64,000 bases of DNA from the NCBI GenBank assembly GCA_013214355.1, contig JABSSL010000085.1, positions 29,009 to 93,008 on the forward strand, given 5' to 3'. This document shows positions 14,101 to 22,593 of the stretch, piece after piece. Made by a program: the position numbers and the translations under genes. Under the pieces are notes generated by a model. That model worked only from the letters and a program-made list of their open reading frames with translations. It was not told where the DNA came from and ran no database searches. Each line of letters opens with the position of its first letter. Within the stretch, counting starts at the first letter, position 1. The stretch comes from Saprospiraceae bacterium (GTDB taxonomy: Bacteria; Bacteroidota; Bacteroidia; Chitinophagales; Saprospiraceae).

Positions 14101-14428
14101 TAATCCTAACACAGTGGTTCCGGGTATCTGGGGTGATGGAGATGGTGGATTCACTAGTAGCGCTTATGATACTTTCCTTGAAGATGGTTCTTTTGTTCGC
14201 TTGAGCAATATCACTTTAGGGTATAATCTCCCCAGAACAGCACTCGCTCGCATTGGTTTCCGCTCACTAAGGGTGTATGCCTCTGCTGACAACCTTTATG
14301 TTTGGACGAATTATACAGGCTATGATCCTGAGGTAAGCGTAGGCTTCAATCAGCTTACTCCTGGCTTGGATGTAGACTCCTATCCAAGACAACGCACCTT
14401 CCGTTTTGGCTTGAATGTAGGATTATAA
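11171..14428 (+). CDS. susC: SusC/RagA-family TonB-dependent outer-membrane transporter
   Basis: 1085 aa with a signal peptide ending NLVAQ. Residues about 31-110 are the carboxypeptidase-regulatory-like extension (TVTDENQETLIGVNILVEGT). Next comes the SusC junction signature EVVVIGYGEVSKRDLTGAV, a plug domain (about 125-235) and a 22-strand beta-barrel to the C-terminus. It imports oligosaccharides through the outer membrane using TonB energy, with the SusD partner encoded 34 bp downstream as its lid. First gene of the susC-susD-PKD lipoprotein unit, which ends at the hairpin at 17528. The gene symbol denotes the family; the transported glycan is unknown. Confidence 0.95.
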   Translation: MSKLSKRAKLSCLFLLFFGIGLGNLVAQNFTVTGTVTDENQETLIGVNILVEGTPTGTVTDIDGNYKLELPDPNSRLVFSYTGYADQIVAVNGRSNINVILLQSASTLNEVVVIGYGEVSKRDLTGAVSSVKSEELDQLKPISFESGLAARAAGVQVVTTQGGPGESVKIRIRGGTSINASNDPLYVIDGFAIEGSAIGTGLGIGNSSTSPLAGLDPSSIESVEVLKDASATAIYGSRGANGVILITTKKGRKGTTELDFETFQSFGNVARPIELLTGQEYVDWFNEFAPWNPDDPTGQFVGSYRDQFGNDIDLNDPRVIVTNWQDEIMRTSSASNYRLSLRGGTDKSRLAGAVRYLKQEGIIQSSDFERVSANLNFDQDINDRLKAGVNISLGANTRNGVVSAASENANGRNGIITSAILFSPVQGLTRYNDAEYDENGRLVSLRSGDINNPNLSLNGNTNQTREIQSFGNVFVSYRLARNLTFKSAIRANFYSSKGQAYFSERFGWGQTANGRAFTRANNSGGLTYENSLSYNQNFKNHKVNAVAVYEQQESFWESLLSRSTGFNLPGVNLDNLATATETLASESTRSDNALQSFLGRVNYTFQDKYILTLSGRYDGSSRFAEGSKWGFFPSAALAWRLGDEAILKDSKVLSDAKIKVSYGETGNTQIGSFRSLPAAGFSSYIFAGDVLTAGIATNRLANPGLTWETTSQADVGLSLSFFDYRFNLNVDYYNKDTRDLLLEVPLPGNSGYDFSFQNLGKVRNEGLEIAFTSTNITSKNFRWSTNFNISFNQNTVLDLGDAEEFFVRAIGDNQINNDYVVRVGESLGSVFGHRVDGVYNFQDFVEFDGMSDADAAAKMYADAKEMGIPYYDIFYTLKDGVVTTGGSTQFRPGMPKFIDTNGDGIVNDDDRTIIGNTLPKHFGGLTNNFSYKNIDLSVLVSWSYGNDIYNKNLNKGNAQAIPFFNKYRQVRDRWTPDNPNTVVPGIWGDGDGGFTSSAYDTFLEDGSFVRLSNITLGYNLPRTALARIGFRSLRVYASADNLYVWTNYTGYDPEVSVGFNQLTPGLDVDSYPRQRTFRFGLNVGL

Positions 14429-14462
14429 TTCTCTCTCATTAAAGATTAAAAGACACTACAAG

Positions 14463-15983
14463 ATGAAAAATAAAATATTCAACATCTTTCTTCCATCCGC
14501 TGTAATGCTGCTGCTGTTAGCTGCTTGTAGCGATGACTTTCTAACAGAAAAACCTACCACTTTTGTAAATCCTGATACCTTCTTGGAGGATACACGCTCC
14601 GCCGAGATCTTTCTCACGGGTGCTTACGATGCCATTCAACACATAGTTTCTGCAGGCGGTAATGGACAGGATGGAATGGGCATTCACTGGGGCACTATTG
14701 CTACCGATGAGGTGGTAGTTCCTGGTTGGGCTGGAGATCGTAAACGCATGTTTTTGCAGCAGGTAACCCCTGGCAATGTAACGGTCGGCCGCCTTTGGAG
14801 ATCTTTATATCAGGCGGTCAATGTGACTAATAGTGTTGTAGATCGCATTGGAGCCATGACGGCTGATCAAATTGCCGAAGCGGATAAAAACCGCATGATT
14901 GGAGAGGCTCGCTTCTTGAGAGCCACCTTGTATTTTGATTTAGTAGCAGCATGGGAAAATGTACCGCTAGTTGTAAATGAGGTAGTCAGTCTAGATAATC
15001 TGGATGTACCTCAATCCACTCCCGAAGAAGTCTACAGTTTCATTATAGAGGACTTGTTGTTTGCTGAGGCTAACCTAGCCGCAGAGCAAGGCGGTGGCAG
15101 AGCAACCCAAGGCGCTGCTCAGGCCTTATTGGGGAAAGTATACTTGCAGATGACTGGGTTCCCATTGAATCAATCGGACAAATTTGCCCTTGCGGCTGAA
15201 AAATTGGAGGCGGTAATGAACAGTGGCGTTTATGACCTATTACCGGTTTACTCTAATGTGTTTGACTTAGACAATGAGCAAAGCAAGGAGATGGTTTTCT
15301 CCATTGGTATGGATGGTCCGGGCCTTGGAGAGGGTGGTCTCCTTAGTACCTTCTATGGTCCGAATGGTAGCGTAAACAACGGTGGTGGCTGGGGTACCTG
15401 TTACATCAACCAAGAGTTTGAGGCGACCTACGATCGCGATGACGTACGTCTAAAGCAGAATATTGCCAAGCACAATCAAAATGCTGATGTCTTTGTAGAT
15501 GGTAACAATCCAGTAAGTTGGAGAGGTTGGAAGCACCATGCGGCTAAGCCTAACAACTACGCGAACGATACTCCATTTGACAATCCATACATTCGTTATG
15601 CGGACGTGCTTCTTTTGTATGCCGAAGCTATGCTTGGACAAGGGCAACTTACCCAGGGTGTCATAGATCAGACCGTGAATCGAATTCGAGCTAGAGCCCG
15701 TGGGACTTCCGAGGCGGTACCAGATATGGTGGCTGGTTCAATAGAACAAATGACCGAGGAACTGCTAAGTGAACGTCGTAAGGAACTTTGTTTGGAGGGT
15801 TGGAGAAGATTCGACCTGGTTCGATTCGGGAGATACAAAGATCGTGTGTTGGCTATTGACCAGGGTGGATGGAGTACAGCTGGAAACCCTGGACCTAACT
15901 ACGAAGACCATGAGATTAGATGGCCTATCCCAGAAACGGAATTGGTATTGAATAGCAGTTTGAAACAGAATCCAGGCTACTAG
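14463..15983 (+). CDS. susD: SusD/RagB-family glycan-binding lipoprotein
   Basis: 506 aa. The signal peptide ends LLAAC with Cys at the lipobox, followed by SDDFLTEKPTT, the typical SusD N-terminus. The TPR-like helical N-terminal half contains ARFLRATLYFDLV. The C-terminal half carries YADVLLLYAEAM and RRKELCLEGWRRFDLVRFG, both hallmarks of RagB/SusD proteins. It is a surface lipoprotein that captures glycan and closes over the SusC barrel. It starts 34 bp after susC and is followed 34 bp later by the PKD lipoprotein, so all three are probably co-transcribed. Confidence 0.95.
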   Translation: MKNKIFNIFLPSAVMLLLLAACSDDFLTEKPTTFVNPDTFLEDTRSAEIFLTGAYDAIQHIVSAGGNGQDGMGIHWGTIATDEVVVPGWAGDRKRMFLQQVTPGNVTVGRLWRSLYQAVNVTNSVVDRIGAMTADQIAEADKNRMIGEARFLRATLYFDLVAAWENVPLVVNEVVSLDNLDVPQSTPEEVYSFIIEDLLFAEANLAAEQGGGRATQGAAQALLGKVYLQMTGFPLNQSDKFALAAEKLEAVMNSGVYDLLPVYSNVFDLDNEQSKEMVFSIGMDGPGLGEGGLLSTFYGPNGSVNNGGGWGTCYINQEFEATYDRDDVRLKQNIAKHNQNADVFVDGNNPVSWRGWKHHAAKPNNYANDTPFDNPYIRYADVLLLYAEAMLGQGQLTQGVIDQTVNRIRARARGTSEAVPDMVAGSIEQMTEELLSERRKELCLEGWRRFDLVRFGRYKDRVLAIDQGGWSTAGNPGPNYEDHEIRWPIPETELVLNSSLKQNPGY

Positions 15984-16017
15984 GCACTGATCTTCTCAAA
16001 TCAAAAAAAAAACAAAA

Positions 16018-17475
16018 ATGAAGATATATAACTTGAGCTATTACAGTAGCCTATTGTTTTGTGGGGCTATTGTACTCTTCTTAGCAGCTTGTGAGGAATT
16101 CGATATTCGCGAAGGTATCCGAGAAGTCGAGTTCAAAGTCACTGCCAACACTTCCCTAATTACAGAGGGAGAAAGCATCACTTACTTTGATTCTTCCTTG
16201 AACGTAAGTAGTAGAGTTTGGACCTTTGAAGGCGGGGATATCGCTACCTCTGATCAGCCTCAGCTGGACGTAAACTATCCTACTGCGGGTCGTTTCGGGA
16301 CTACCTTAGAAGTAACCTTTGCGGATGGAGTAGTGAAGGATCGTCTGTTTTACGTAGAAGTTGAACCACAAGTGGCTGCAGATTTTGATGCCAATCTCCG
16401 AACCGTCGTTGTTGGAGGACAAGTGGAATTCACCAACCTAAGTACAGGATTGGATAATCAAGCCAATGTTTTAGCGATCAATGACGAGACTCGAGAGAAG
16501 GAAGCACCTGTTTATCAATGGACCTTTGAAGGAGGCTCACCCGCAACTAGTACGGATGAAAATCCAGTTGTAAACTATCCTAATACAGGTACTTTTAAGG
16601 TTTCCCTAGTATCTACTCGTTACGCTCCTGAAAATGTGGGGACGGTAGAAAAAGTAGGATTCATCAATGTGGTCGACGTGAATGTCATTTCGCCTGCTAC
16701 GGTTACCTTGACAAAGTTTGGATCACAATTGAATCTTGCTTACCCGGAAGGTTTCAGTACCATTCCCGATGATGAGCTGGGCAACTTCTCTTTGTCTGTA
16801 GACGGTAATGATAGCCCAATCTCATCCATTAGCATTGATGCCAATGATGATAAGGTACTTGTGATGACGCTGATGAACCCAATTATTGAGGATAATTCTT
16901 CGATTGTACTTAACTACGGAGGCGGGAGCCTTTTTGCTACCTCTGGTTCCTTGGCCGCACCTATCATTGACTTTATCGTAACGAACTCCGTGGTGAACCT
17001 TTGGAGCGGAAATGTGGGCTTTGAAGAAGGTGCTGCGGGCGCTTTCCCTCCCAGCTGGGGGACTTGGAATCCAACCCAGGGGGTGAATAATAACGAATTC
17101 TACGAAACAACAGAAGAGGATGTGAAAGTAGGGGCGCGTGCCTTGAAGATTTCTTATGATGGATCTGGTGACCAGTGGATCTTAGATAACAAAGTGCCTG
17201 CAGATGTAATTCCTGGTAGTAATTATCGAGTTACTTTCTGGGCCAAATCCACTATGGATGGTGCCATTTTCGATATTCGAGTGATCGAGAATGGTTGGGC
17301 TGCCGCTAATGATCCTCAAGATGTCTCGCTAACTACAGAATGGCAACAGTACTCCTTTGACTTTGTTGCGAATGATGCTGGTGCAATGAACCGCAAAATT
17401 TGGTGGCAATTGCCAGGCTCGGCGGAGTCCTTCCAGATATTTGTGGATGATCTGAAATTGTATTATTTGGATTAA
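16018..17475 (+). CDS. PKD-domain lipoprotein with C-terminal carbohydrate-binding-like module
   Basis: 485 aa. The signal peptide ends LFLAAC (lipoprotein). Two PKD-like domains follow, each with the pattern VWTFEGGD ... VNYPTAGRF and YQWTFEGGSP ... VNYPNTGTF, at about 40-115 and 120-220. A third beta domain spans about 225-320. Residues about 330-485 resemble a CBM4/9-type jelly-roll (GNVGFEEGAAGAFPPSWGTW near its start, FVDDLKLYYLD at the end). It lies directly after susD, the position of SusE/SusF or other surface glycan-binding proteins, and is inferred to be the accessory glycan-binding lipoprotein of the system. Confidence 0.82.
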   Translation: MKIYNLSYYSSLLFCGAIVLFLAACEEFDIREGIREVEFKVTANTSLITEGESITYFDSSLNVSSRVWTFEGGDIATSDQPQLDVNYPTAGRFGTTLEVTFADGVVKDRLFYVEVEPQVAADFDANLRTVVVGGQVEFTNLSTGLDNQANVLAINDETREKEAPVYQWTFEGGSPATSTDENPVVNYPNTGTFKVSLVSTRYAPENVGTVEKVGFINVVDVNVISPATVTLTKFGSQLNLAYPEGFSTIPDDELGNFSLSVDGNDSPISSISIDANDDKVLVMTLMNPIIEDNSSIVLNYGGGSLFATSGSLAAPIIDFIVTNSVVNLWSGNVGFEEGAAGAFPPSWGTWNPTQGVNNNEFYETTEEDVKVGARALKISYDGSGDQWILDNKVPADVIPGSNYRVTFWAKSTMDGAIFDIRVIENGWAAANDPQDVSLTTEWQQYSFDFVANDAGAMNRKIWWQLPGSAESFQIFVDDLKLYYLD

Positions 17476-17527
17476 GCACACAATCCAGTTTTGTAAAATA
17501 GTTCCTGAGCAGGGAACCTAAATGAGG

Positions 17528-17569
17528 CGAGACTTCTGAGGCGATTGGGCTTTAGAAGTCTCGTTTTTA
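17528..17569 (+). terminator. Rho-independent terminator of the susCD unit
   Basis: A perfect 10-bp stem, CGAGACTTCT (17528-17537) with AGAAGTCTCG (17554-17563), a 16-nt loop and TTTTTAT immediately after. It lies 52 bp beyond the PKD lipoprotein stop, but only 7-8 bp before the next start codon at 17577, so it may also act as a leader hairpin for that gene. Confidence 0.85.
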
Positions 17570-17576
17570 TATCGCT

Positions 17577-19340
17577 ATGACCAATCTCTTTAAATATAGT
17601 CAAGCTTTAGGGCTTATGATCTGTGTGGCGTCTACCCTAATGGGGCAGGAAAGCACTTTTATTGATATTTCTGCTGGGGTAGATCTTTTTTCCTTCGGAG
17701 GCGCGCAGGGGATTGCCGTCGGAGATTACAACAATGATGGCTTTGATGACTTCTATGTCTGTGCAGATATTGGGAAGAATAAGTTATTTATGAATAATGG
17801 GGATGGTTCTTTCACCGAAGTAGCCGAAAGCGTAGGATTAGACATCGCAGCTAAGAGCAAAAGTGCGATCTGGGGAGATATCAATAATGATGGATATATA
17901 GATCTATATCTAGCTAATTTGATTAGTAATGATCAATTGTTCCTAAATCAAGGCAACGGAACTTTCCAGGATATCACCAACTCAGCAGCTATTCAGAATT
18001 GGGAAAACCCTAGCTCCGTCAACATGGCTGATGTCAACAATGATGGCTATTTGGATATCTACATCTCCAATTTATCCGCGGAAAATATCCTGTACCTGAA
18101 CCAACAAGACCTTACCTTTCGGAATTTTACGCAGCAATCTGGAGCAAGGGATACAGGCAGTTCCATGGGCTCCATCTTCTTTGATTATGATAAAGATGGA
18201 GATCAGGATCTATTTCTTACACATGATCATGCCGAACCCAGCCTTCTGTATCAAAATGATGGGACAGGACATTTTACAGAAGTAGGTGAGTCGGCCAAGG
18301 CTAATGTACAAGGACTGGGAATGGGAATTGATATCGGAGATATTAATCGGGATGGTTATTCTGACCTATATATCACCAACCTATTCAAAAACACCCTGCT
18401 GCTGAATAAGGGAGATGGGACATTCGAGAATATTTCCGCGAGTGCGGGTATTGAAGATTATGGTATGGGATGGGGTACTACTTTCATTGATTTTGATCGA
18501 GATGGGTGGGTGGATATTTACGTAGCCAATGACTCCGATTTTTCTCCCTATCCTAATGTGCTGTATCGGAATTTAGGGGACAATACTTTTACTGCCGTCG
18601 AGCTCCAGAAGGATATCAGTAGTACGGCTCAAAGTTATGCAGCTGTTTGTCTGGATTATCAGCTGGACGGCCAGTTGGATTTGGCAGTTGCCAATCGAGG
18701 AGGTGAAGAGCATTTTCAGCTTTTCGAAAACACTAATCGCACCGGTAACTGGATTGGTATAAAGTTGAGCGGAGTAGAAAGTAATCGGCAAGCTATCGGG
18801 AGTAAACTGAGGATTGTTGATGGGTTAGGCGAGGTTCACTACAAGGAGTTGACGGCTGGGCATGGCTGGACCAGTCAAAATAGTAGTATTCTTTATGTCG
18901 GGCTAGGGGTAGTCAATTCTATCGATAGCTTGCATATTTCTTGGCCCTCGGGTTTGGAGCAAGCCATGATTGGACCAGGGATTAATCAATATTACACAAT
19001 TGTTGAGGGTCAATTGCCAATGGAGGGGATTATCAATGAACCTTTAATCACTAATACACCCCTACCCCACCGCCAAGAGCAAAGGTTGCGATTAGAGGCT
19101 TTCCCAAATCCTGCTTATGATGAACTTAGCTTACAAATTCATACACAGAAGCCGGAAGAGTTAAGTCTAGAGGTGCTTGATGTACTAGGTAAAGTCCTGT
19201 TTACCCAGTACCTCAAGAAACCTACATCGTCGAATCAACAGATAGATATGGATATTCGTCAATTTTCATCGCAAAAGCTGCTGATCTTTCAAATTCGATC
19301 AGCTGATCAGGTAGTAACTAAAAAAGTAATTCTGAATTAA
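17577..19340 (+). CDS. Secreted FG-GAP/ASPIC-UnbV protein with T9SS sorting domain
   Basis: 587 aa. Short signal peptide ending STLMGQ. Residues about 30-390 are FG-GAP repeats with calcium-loop motifs such as GDYNNDGFDDFYV and DVNNDGYLDIYIS. An ASPIC/UnbV domain lies at about 400-475 (GSKLRIVDGLGEVHY, LHISWPSGLEQ). The last about 80 residues match a type A T9SS C-terminal domain: LEAFPNPAYDELSLQI, VLDVLGKVL and a terminal TKKVILN. It is therefore expected to be exported by the type IX system and attached to or released from the surface. Compared with the lipoprotein at 7341 it is half as long and has a different export route. Convergent with the SDR gene. Confidence 0.9.
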   Translation: MTNLFKYSQALGLMICVASTLMGQESTFIDISAGVDLFSFGGAQGIAVGDYNNDGFDDFYVCADIGKNKLFMNNGDGSFTEVAESVGLDIAAKSKSAIWGDINNDGYIDLYLANLISNDQLFLNQGNGTFQDITNSAAIQNWENPSSVNMADVNNDGYLDIYISNLSAENILYLNQQDLTFRNFTQQSGARDTGSSMGSIFFDYDKDGDQDLFLTHDHAEPSLLYQNDGTGHFTEVGESAKANVQGLGMGIDIGDINRDGYSDLYITNLFKNTLLLNKGDGTFENISASAGIEDYGMGWGTTFIDFDRDGWVDIYVANDSDFSPYPNVLYRNLGDNTFTAVELQKDISSTAQSYAAVCLDYQLDGQLDLAVANRGGEEHFQLFENTNRTGNWIGIKLSGVESNRQAIGSKLRIVDGLGEVHYKELTAGHGWTSQNSSILYVGLGVVNSIDSLHISWPSGLEQAMIGPGINQYYTIVEGQLPMEGIINEPLITNTPLPHRQEQRLRLEAFPNPAYDELSLQIHTQKPEELSLEVLDVLGKVLFTQYLKKPTSSNQQIDMDIRQFSSQKLLIFQIRSADQVVTKKVILN

Positions 19341-19349
19341 TCTGTTTCC

Positions 19350-20213
19350 CTACAAGAAGCTACTTTTTACCTGATTAACGAGCTTCGTGCCATCTGGGTC
19401 CGAGGCTGTCTTTAGGTGACATAGTGCCTCCGCCCAGGCTGATGTTCGCACGCGGAGCGGAGGTTCCTCCTGCTGTGCCACCTCCAGAATGACCTGGGCG
19501 ACTTCTTCCCCTGTTTGGTACACCTGCAATTCCCCTTCGCCAGCCCGAGACTGAGTACCGGCCATATATTGTTGAAAGATCGGTAGGTATTCGCCAGAGG
19601 CGAGTTGGCCCTCAGCAGAGGCTGTATTGGCTATGGCAGATTTCATGAACTCGGTGCTGATACCACCTGGTTCAACAATACTAAACTTGATATTAAAAGG
19701 GTCGCTGACGTAAGAGGCGAGTCCCTCGGTGTAGCCTTCCACCGCAAATTTGGCACCACAGTACAACTCATTAAACGGCTGCCCTACTAGCCCTCCTACG
19801 GAGGTAATATTGATGATATGGCCTGAGCGTTGTTTTCGCATGTGTGGAATAACAGTCCGAGTACAGTATACTACTCCGAGGTAGTTAACTTCTGTTACCC
19901 ACTTTATTTCTTCAATAGAAGCCTGCTCCGTTGTCTTGCCAAATCCAGCACCAGCATTGTTGATCAGCATATCAATCCTACCGTCAGCCTCCATGATAGT
20001 ATCGACTGCGGTTTGAATGGAGTCTAGATTCGTAACGTCTAGCTGAATCAAGGTAAGATCTAGACCCTCCGTTGTGGCTTGCTGCTGTAGCGCTTCTCCT
20101 TTCGCAAGATTACGCATGGAGGCGTAGACCTTAAAACCATTTCTTGCAAAAAGTAAGGCGCTTTCATAACCTACACCAGTGGAGGTTCCGGTGATTAAAA
20201 CATTCTTTTTCAT
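19350..20213 (-). CDS. Short-chain dehydrogenase/reductase
   Basis: 287 aa from the ATG at 20213. An upstream in-frame ATG at 20243 lies inside the operator palindrome and is unlikely to be used. Classical SDR signatures: nucleotide motif TGTSTGVG at residues 8-15, NNAGAG, catalytic Ser in ITSVGG, and the Tyr-x-x-x-Lys equivalent YCGAK. It is an NAD(P)-dependent oxidoreductase of unknown substrate, probably cytoplasmic. It follows the TetR gene in the same direction with an operator between them, so it is very probably the target of that repressor. Confidence 0.9.
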   Translation of the reverse strand: MKKNVLITGTSTGVGYESALLFARNGFKVYASMRNLAKGEALQQQATTEGLDLTLIQLDVTNLDSIQTAVDTIMEADGRIDMLINNAGAGFGKTTEQASIEEIKWVTEVNYLGVVYCTRTVIPHMRKQRSGHIINITSVGGLVGQPFNELYCGAKFAVEGYTEGLASYVSDPFNIKFSIVEPGGISTEFMKSAIANTASAEGQLASGEYLPIFQQYMAGTQSRAGEGELQVYQTGEEVAQVILEVAQQEEPPLRVRTSAWAEALCHLKTASDPDGTKLVNQVKSSFL

Positions 20214-20228
20214 GTGATTTCTTTTATT

Positions 20229-20246
20229 GGAATGAACATTCATTCC
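20229..20246. promoter_or_regulatory. TetR operator O2 (between tetR and SDR genes)
   Basis: GGAATGAA-CA-TTCATTCC: 8-bp inverted repeats around a 2-bp spacer. It shares the core GGAATGAACATTC with O1 at 20839, and sits 16 bp upstream of the SDR start chosen here. Confidence 0.8.
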
Positions 20247-20266
20247 ATTTTGAGTTTAAAAAAATT

Positions 20267-20821
20267 TTAAGCTTTGATAGCATCCCAAGTCAATCGCAAT
20301 TGATTATCAATAGCGTTGACCGAGGTGGAGGCTTGTTGGTTAAATTGCCATCTCAAATGCGATAAGATGGTCCCGCCCAGGAACTGCAGTAACTCATTCA
20401 CGGCTATGCCTTTGATGATACCCTCTGCTTGCCCCTGCTTTAGTAGACGAATGACGGGTTCAATCGCCTGGTAGCCAATGCTTCTTGTTTCCTCAGTAAT
20501 CATGGGAGAGGCCTGCAATTGTTCCATAAACTGGAAATACAGTGGATTTTGGACAAAAAAGTCAATGGCTTTCCGATAGTATAAGTCAAACTGAGTCTTG
20601 ACGGGTTCGTCGTGGAATAGAGTCTCTAAGATCATCGCTTCCTGCTGTTTGATGTCCACGTAGATGGCGTTGATCAAGGCCTCCTTGTTCTCAAAGTGAT
20701 TGTATATCGTACCCATCCCAGTCTTAGCTGCCGTGGCAATAGCCGACATGGGAGCTGCATGTATCCCTTTCTCTACCAACAGCTGTAGCGCCGCTTCCTT
20801 TATTTGCTGTTTCTTATCCAC
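20267..20821 (-). CDS. TetR-family repressor
   Basis: 184 aa from a GTG at 20821 (VDKKQQIKEAALQLL). The longer ATG start at 20851 would place the operator O1 inside the coding sequence. The N-terminal HTH is clear (GIHAAPMSAIATAAKTGMGT followed by IYNHFENKEALINAIY). The C-terminal ligand domain is all-helical with no assignable ligand. The TetR/SDR pair with one operator before each gene suggests autoregulation and repression of the SDR until a small hydrophobic or reactive ligand appears; the ligand is unknown. Confidence 0.88.
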   Translation of the reverse strand: MDKKQQIKEAALQLLVEKGIHAAPMSAIATAAKTGMGTIYNHFENKEALINAIYVDIKQQEAMILETLFHDEPVKTQFDLYYRKAIDFFVQNPLYFQFMEQLQASPMITEETRSIGYQAIEPVIRLLKQGQAEGIIKGIAVNELLQFLGGTILSHLRWQFNQQASTSVNAIDNQLRLTWDAIKA

Positions 20822-20838
20822 GGCGCAAAGGTATAGGC

Positions 20839-20856
20839 TTGGAATGAACATTCCAA
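20839..20856. promoter_or_regulatory. TetR operator O1 (before tetR)
   Basis: TTGGAATG-AA-CATTCCAA: perfect 8-bp inverted repeat with a 2-bp spacer, 17 bp upstream of the GTG start of the TetR gene. The shared core with O2 makes it the probable autoregulatory site. Confidence 0.8.
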
Positions 20857-21023
20857 ACTATGGCCGAAGAATCGCCTACTCCGAAATTTTACTTCGGTAA
20901 AGTCTCCTTCCTTATCCAGGCCATTGAATTTTTTCAAAAAAATATTAGCGAAGACCAAAGGAAATTGGTGGAACCGGGATCTAACGGAAAATAAATGAAA
21001 TCAATTCTTAAAAATTAGAACCA

Positions 21024-21950
21024 ATGAAATACTTTAAAACAGGATTCCTTTTGCTGCTTTTCGGAGCTACCGTGCTAAGCTGGTCTTGTAAAAAAGATGA
21101 AACTTGCGTTGAAACCACCTGGTATGTAGATGCCGATGGAGATGGACTAGGCAATCCAGCGGTTAGTATGACCGCTTGCGAGCAACCGGACGGGTTTGTG
21201 GCGGACAACACAGATACCGATGACACGGGCGGTAGCTACTCCCTACACGCAGCTTTCGAGGAATTTGACAGCGAAAACTTTACGATTTATCTTGACGGCG
21301 CAGAGGTGGTCATTGAATCCAATGGCTTACCTAACCACAGCTCCCCGTACTGGTCGAATACCAATGAACGAACCATTAATGGTCCGATGGGAGCCCATAC
21401 TACTCCTGCCGCGGCTGTAGATCATCCCTTATTCGTGGATCCTACTGCCACCTCTTTTAATCAGATGGCGCCTGGCAATATTGATGATTTTAACGGATCA
21501 TATACCTTACGTATACCAGTTAACCCTCAATTAGCATCCAGTTCTTCCGCCACCGGTTTAGGAGCTATCGGCATTGCGATCAGTGGCTCCATGATTTACA
21601 ATGACCAGGAAGGTCCTAATGTCCCTTTAGATGATGCGGTGGTTTCACTAGATTACAATGGAGCACATACTGGACCACAAAGTTACCATTACCACTTAGA
21701 GCCTAAGGCCTGGACAGATGATGATGGTAACTTGATCGGGATCATGTCAGATGGCTTCTTTTTATATGGCCGTAGAGATCATGATGGAGCGTATCCTACG
21801 GATTTGGACGCTTCTGGTGGCCACTTTGGCCCTACTCCTCATAACCCTGATGGGGAGTATCACTATCATGTGCAAAATGACCTGTACTTAAATCAGTACT
21901 ACATTCTATTTCCTGGAGATCTTCAAGGTACCCCGAATGATATTAGATAA
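21024..21950 (+). CDS. YHYH-domain lipoprotein
   Basis: 308 aa. Lipoprotein signal ending LSWSC. A short calcium-binding stretch of thrombospondin-3 type follows (VDADGDGLGNP ... DNTDTDDTGG). The rest is a YHYH domain: SYHYHLEPKAW, DGFFLYGRRDHDG and DGEYHYHVQND, which supply the paired His motifs that name the family. The function of YHYH proteins is not established; metal binding is plausible from the His motifs. Its last 14 bp overlap the start of the next gene, so the two are translationally coupled. Confidence 0.85.
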   Translation: MKYFKTGFLLLLFGATVLSWSCKKDETCVETTWYVDADGDGLGNPAVSMTACEQPDGFVADNTDTDDTGGSYSLHAAFEEFDSENFTIYLDGAEVVIESNGLPNHSSPYWSNTNERTINGPMGAHTTPAAAVDHPLFVDPTATSFNQMAPGNIDDFNGSYTLRIPVNPQLASSSSATGLGAIGIAISGSMIYNDQEGPNVPLDDAVVSLDYNGAHTGPQSYHYHLEPKAWTDDDGNLIGIMSDGFFLYGRRDHDGAYPTDLDASGGHFGPTPHNPDGEYHYHVQNDLYLNQYYILFPGDLQGTPNDIR

Positions 21951-22542
21951 ACTGGCCACACTAATACTGCTTTTCATCTGTTTAGCGGCTTGCCAGGATT
22001 CCATTCCTAAGTCAATGCAGATCAATCCGGAGGTGGAAAGTCCCATTGAGCAAGATTCATTGGTATTGGTTCCGGAAAGAGGCCTTGTCTATTATTTGGG
22101 CAAGCCCTTTTCCGGGGCTGCCGTCTCTTTTTACCCCAACGGAAATATCGCTCTGCGGAATGAATATGTAGAGGGTAAGACGCATGGCCTATGCAGCAGG
22201 TGGTTTGCTGATGGTACGATAAGCTATGAGAGTGAATACATCCAGGGCAAAAAGAATGGTAGCACGAAGACATGGTGGAGAAATGGCAATCTCCGTTCCG
22301 AATCCCAATTGCAAGCAGGCATTTCTCAAGGGGTTCAACGACAATGGTATAAGAGTGGCCACTTATTCAAAGTAAGAAATATTATCAATGGAAAAGAAGA
22401 TGGGCTGCAGCAGTCTTGGCGAGAGAATGGAAAGTTATACAACAACTACGAAGCGAAAAACGGTAGGATTTTTGGCTTGAAAAGGGCGGAGTTGTGCTTT
22501 GAGTTGGATAGTGAGCAGATTAGTGCTAGAAGTAATAACTGA
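21937..22542 (+). CDS. MORN/YwqK-type repeat lipoprotein
   Basis: 201 aa. Lipoprotein signal ending CLAAC. The body has about six MORN-like repeats of the YwqK kind (FYPNGNIALRNEY, WFADGTISYESEY, WWRNGNLRSESQ, WYKSGHLFKVRN, WRENGKLYNNYE). Such proteins are often annotated as YwqK-family antitoxins, but no toxin partner is visible here and a secreted lipoprotein would not fit that role. The start overlaps the YHYH gene, so a shared surface function is inferred. Confidence 0.8.
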   Translation: MILDKLATLILLFICLAACQDSIPKSMQINPEVESPIEQDSLVLVPERGLVYYLGKPFSGAAVSFYPNGNIALRNEYVEGKTHGLCSRWFADGTISYESEYIQGKKNGSTKTWWRNGNLRSESQLQAGISQGVQRQWYKSGHLFKVRNIINGKEDGLQQSWRENGKLYNNYEAKNGRIFGLKRAELCFELDSEQISARSNN

Positions 22543-22593
22543 TCTGCTCTTGGCAATTTACATCCGTCCTCCTACAGGCCTGGTTCCACTACC

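Noticed and set aside
22022..22542. Toxin-antitoxin system suggested by the YwqK-like repeats
   Set aside because: The protein is a predicted lipoprotein and no toxin gene is adjacent.
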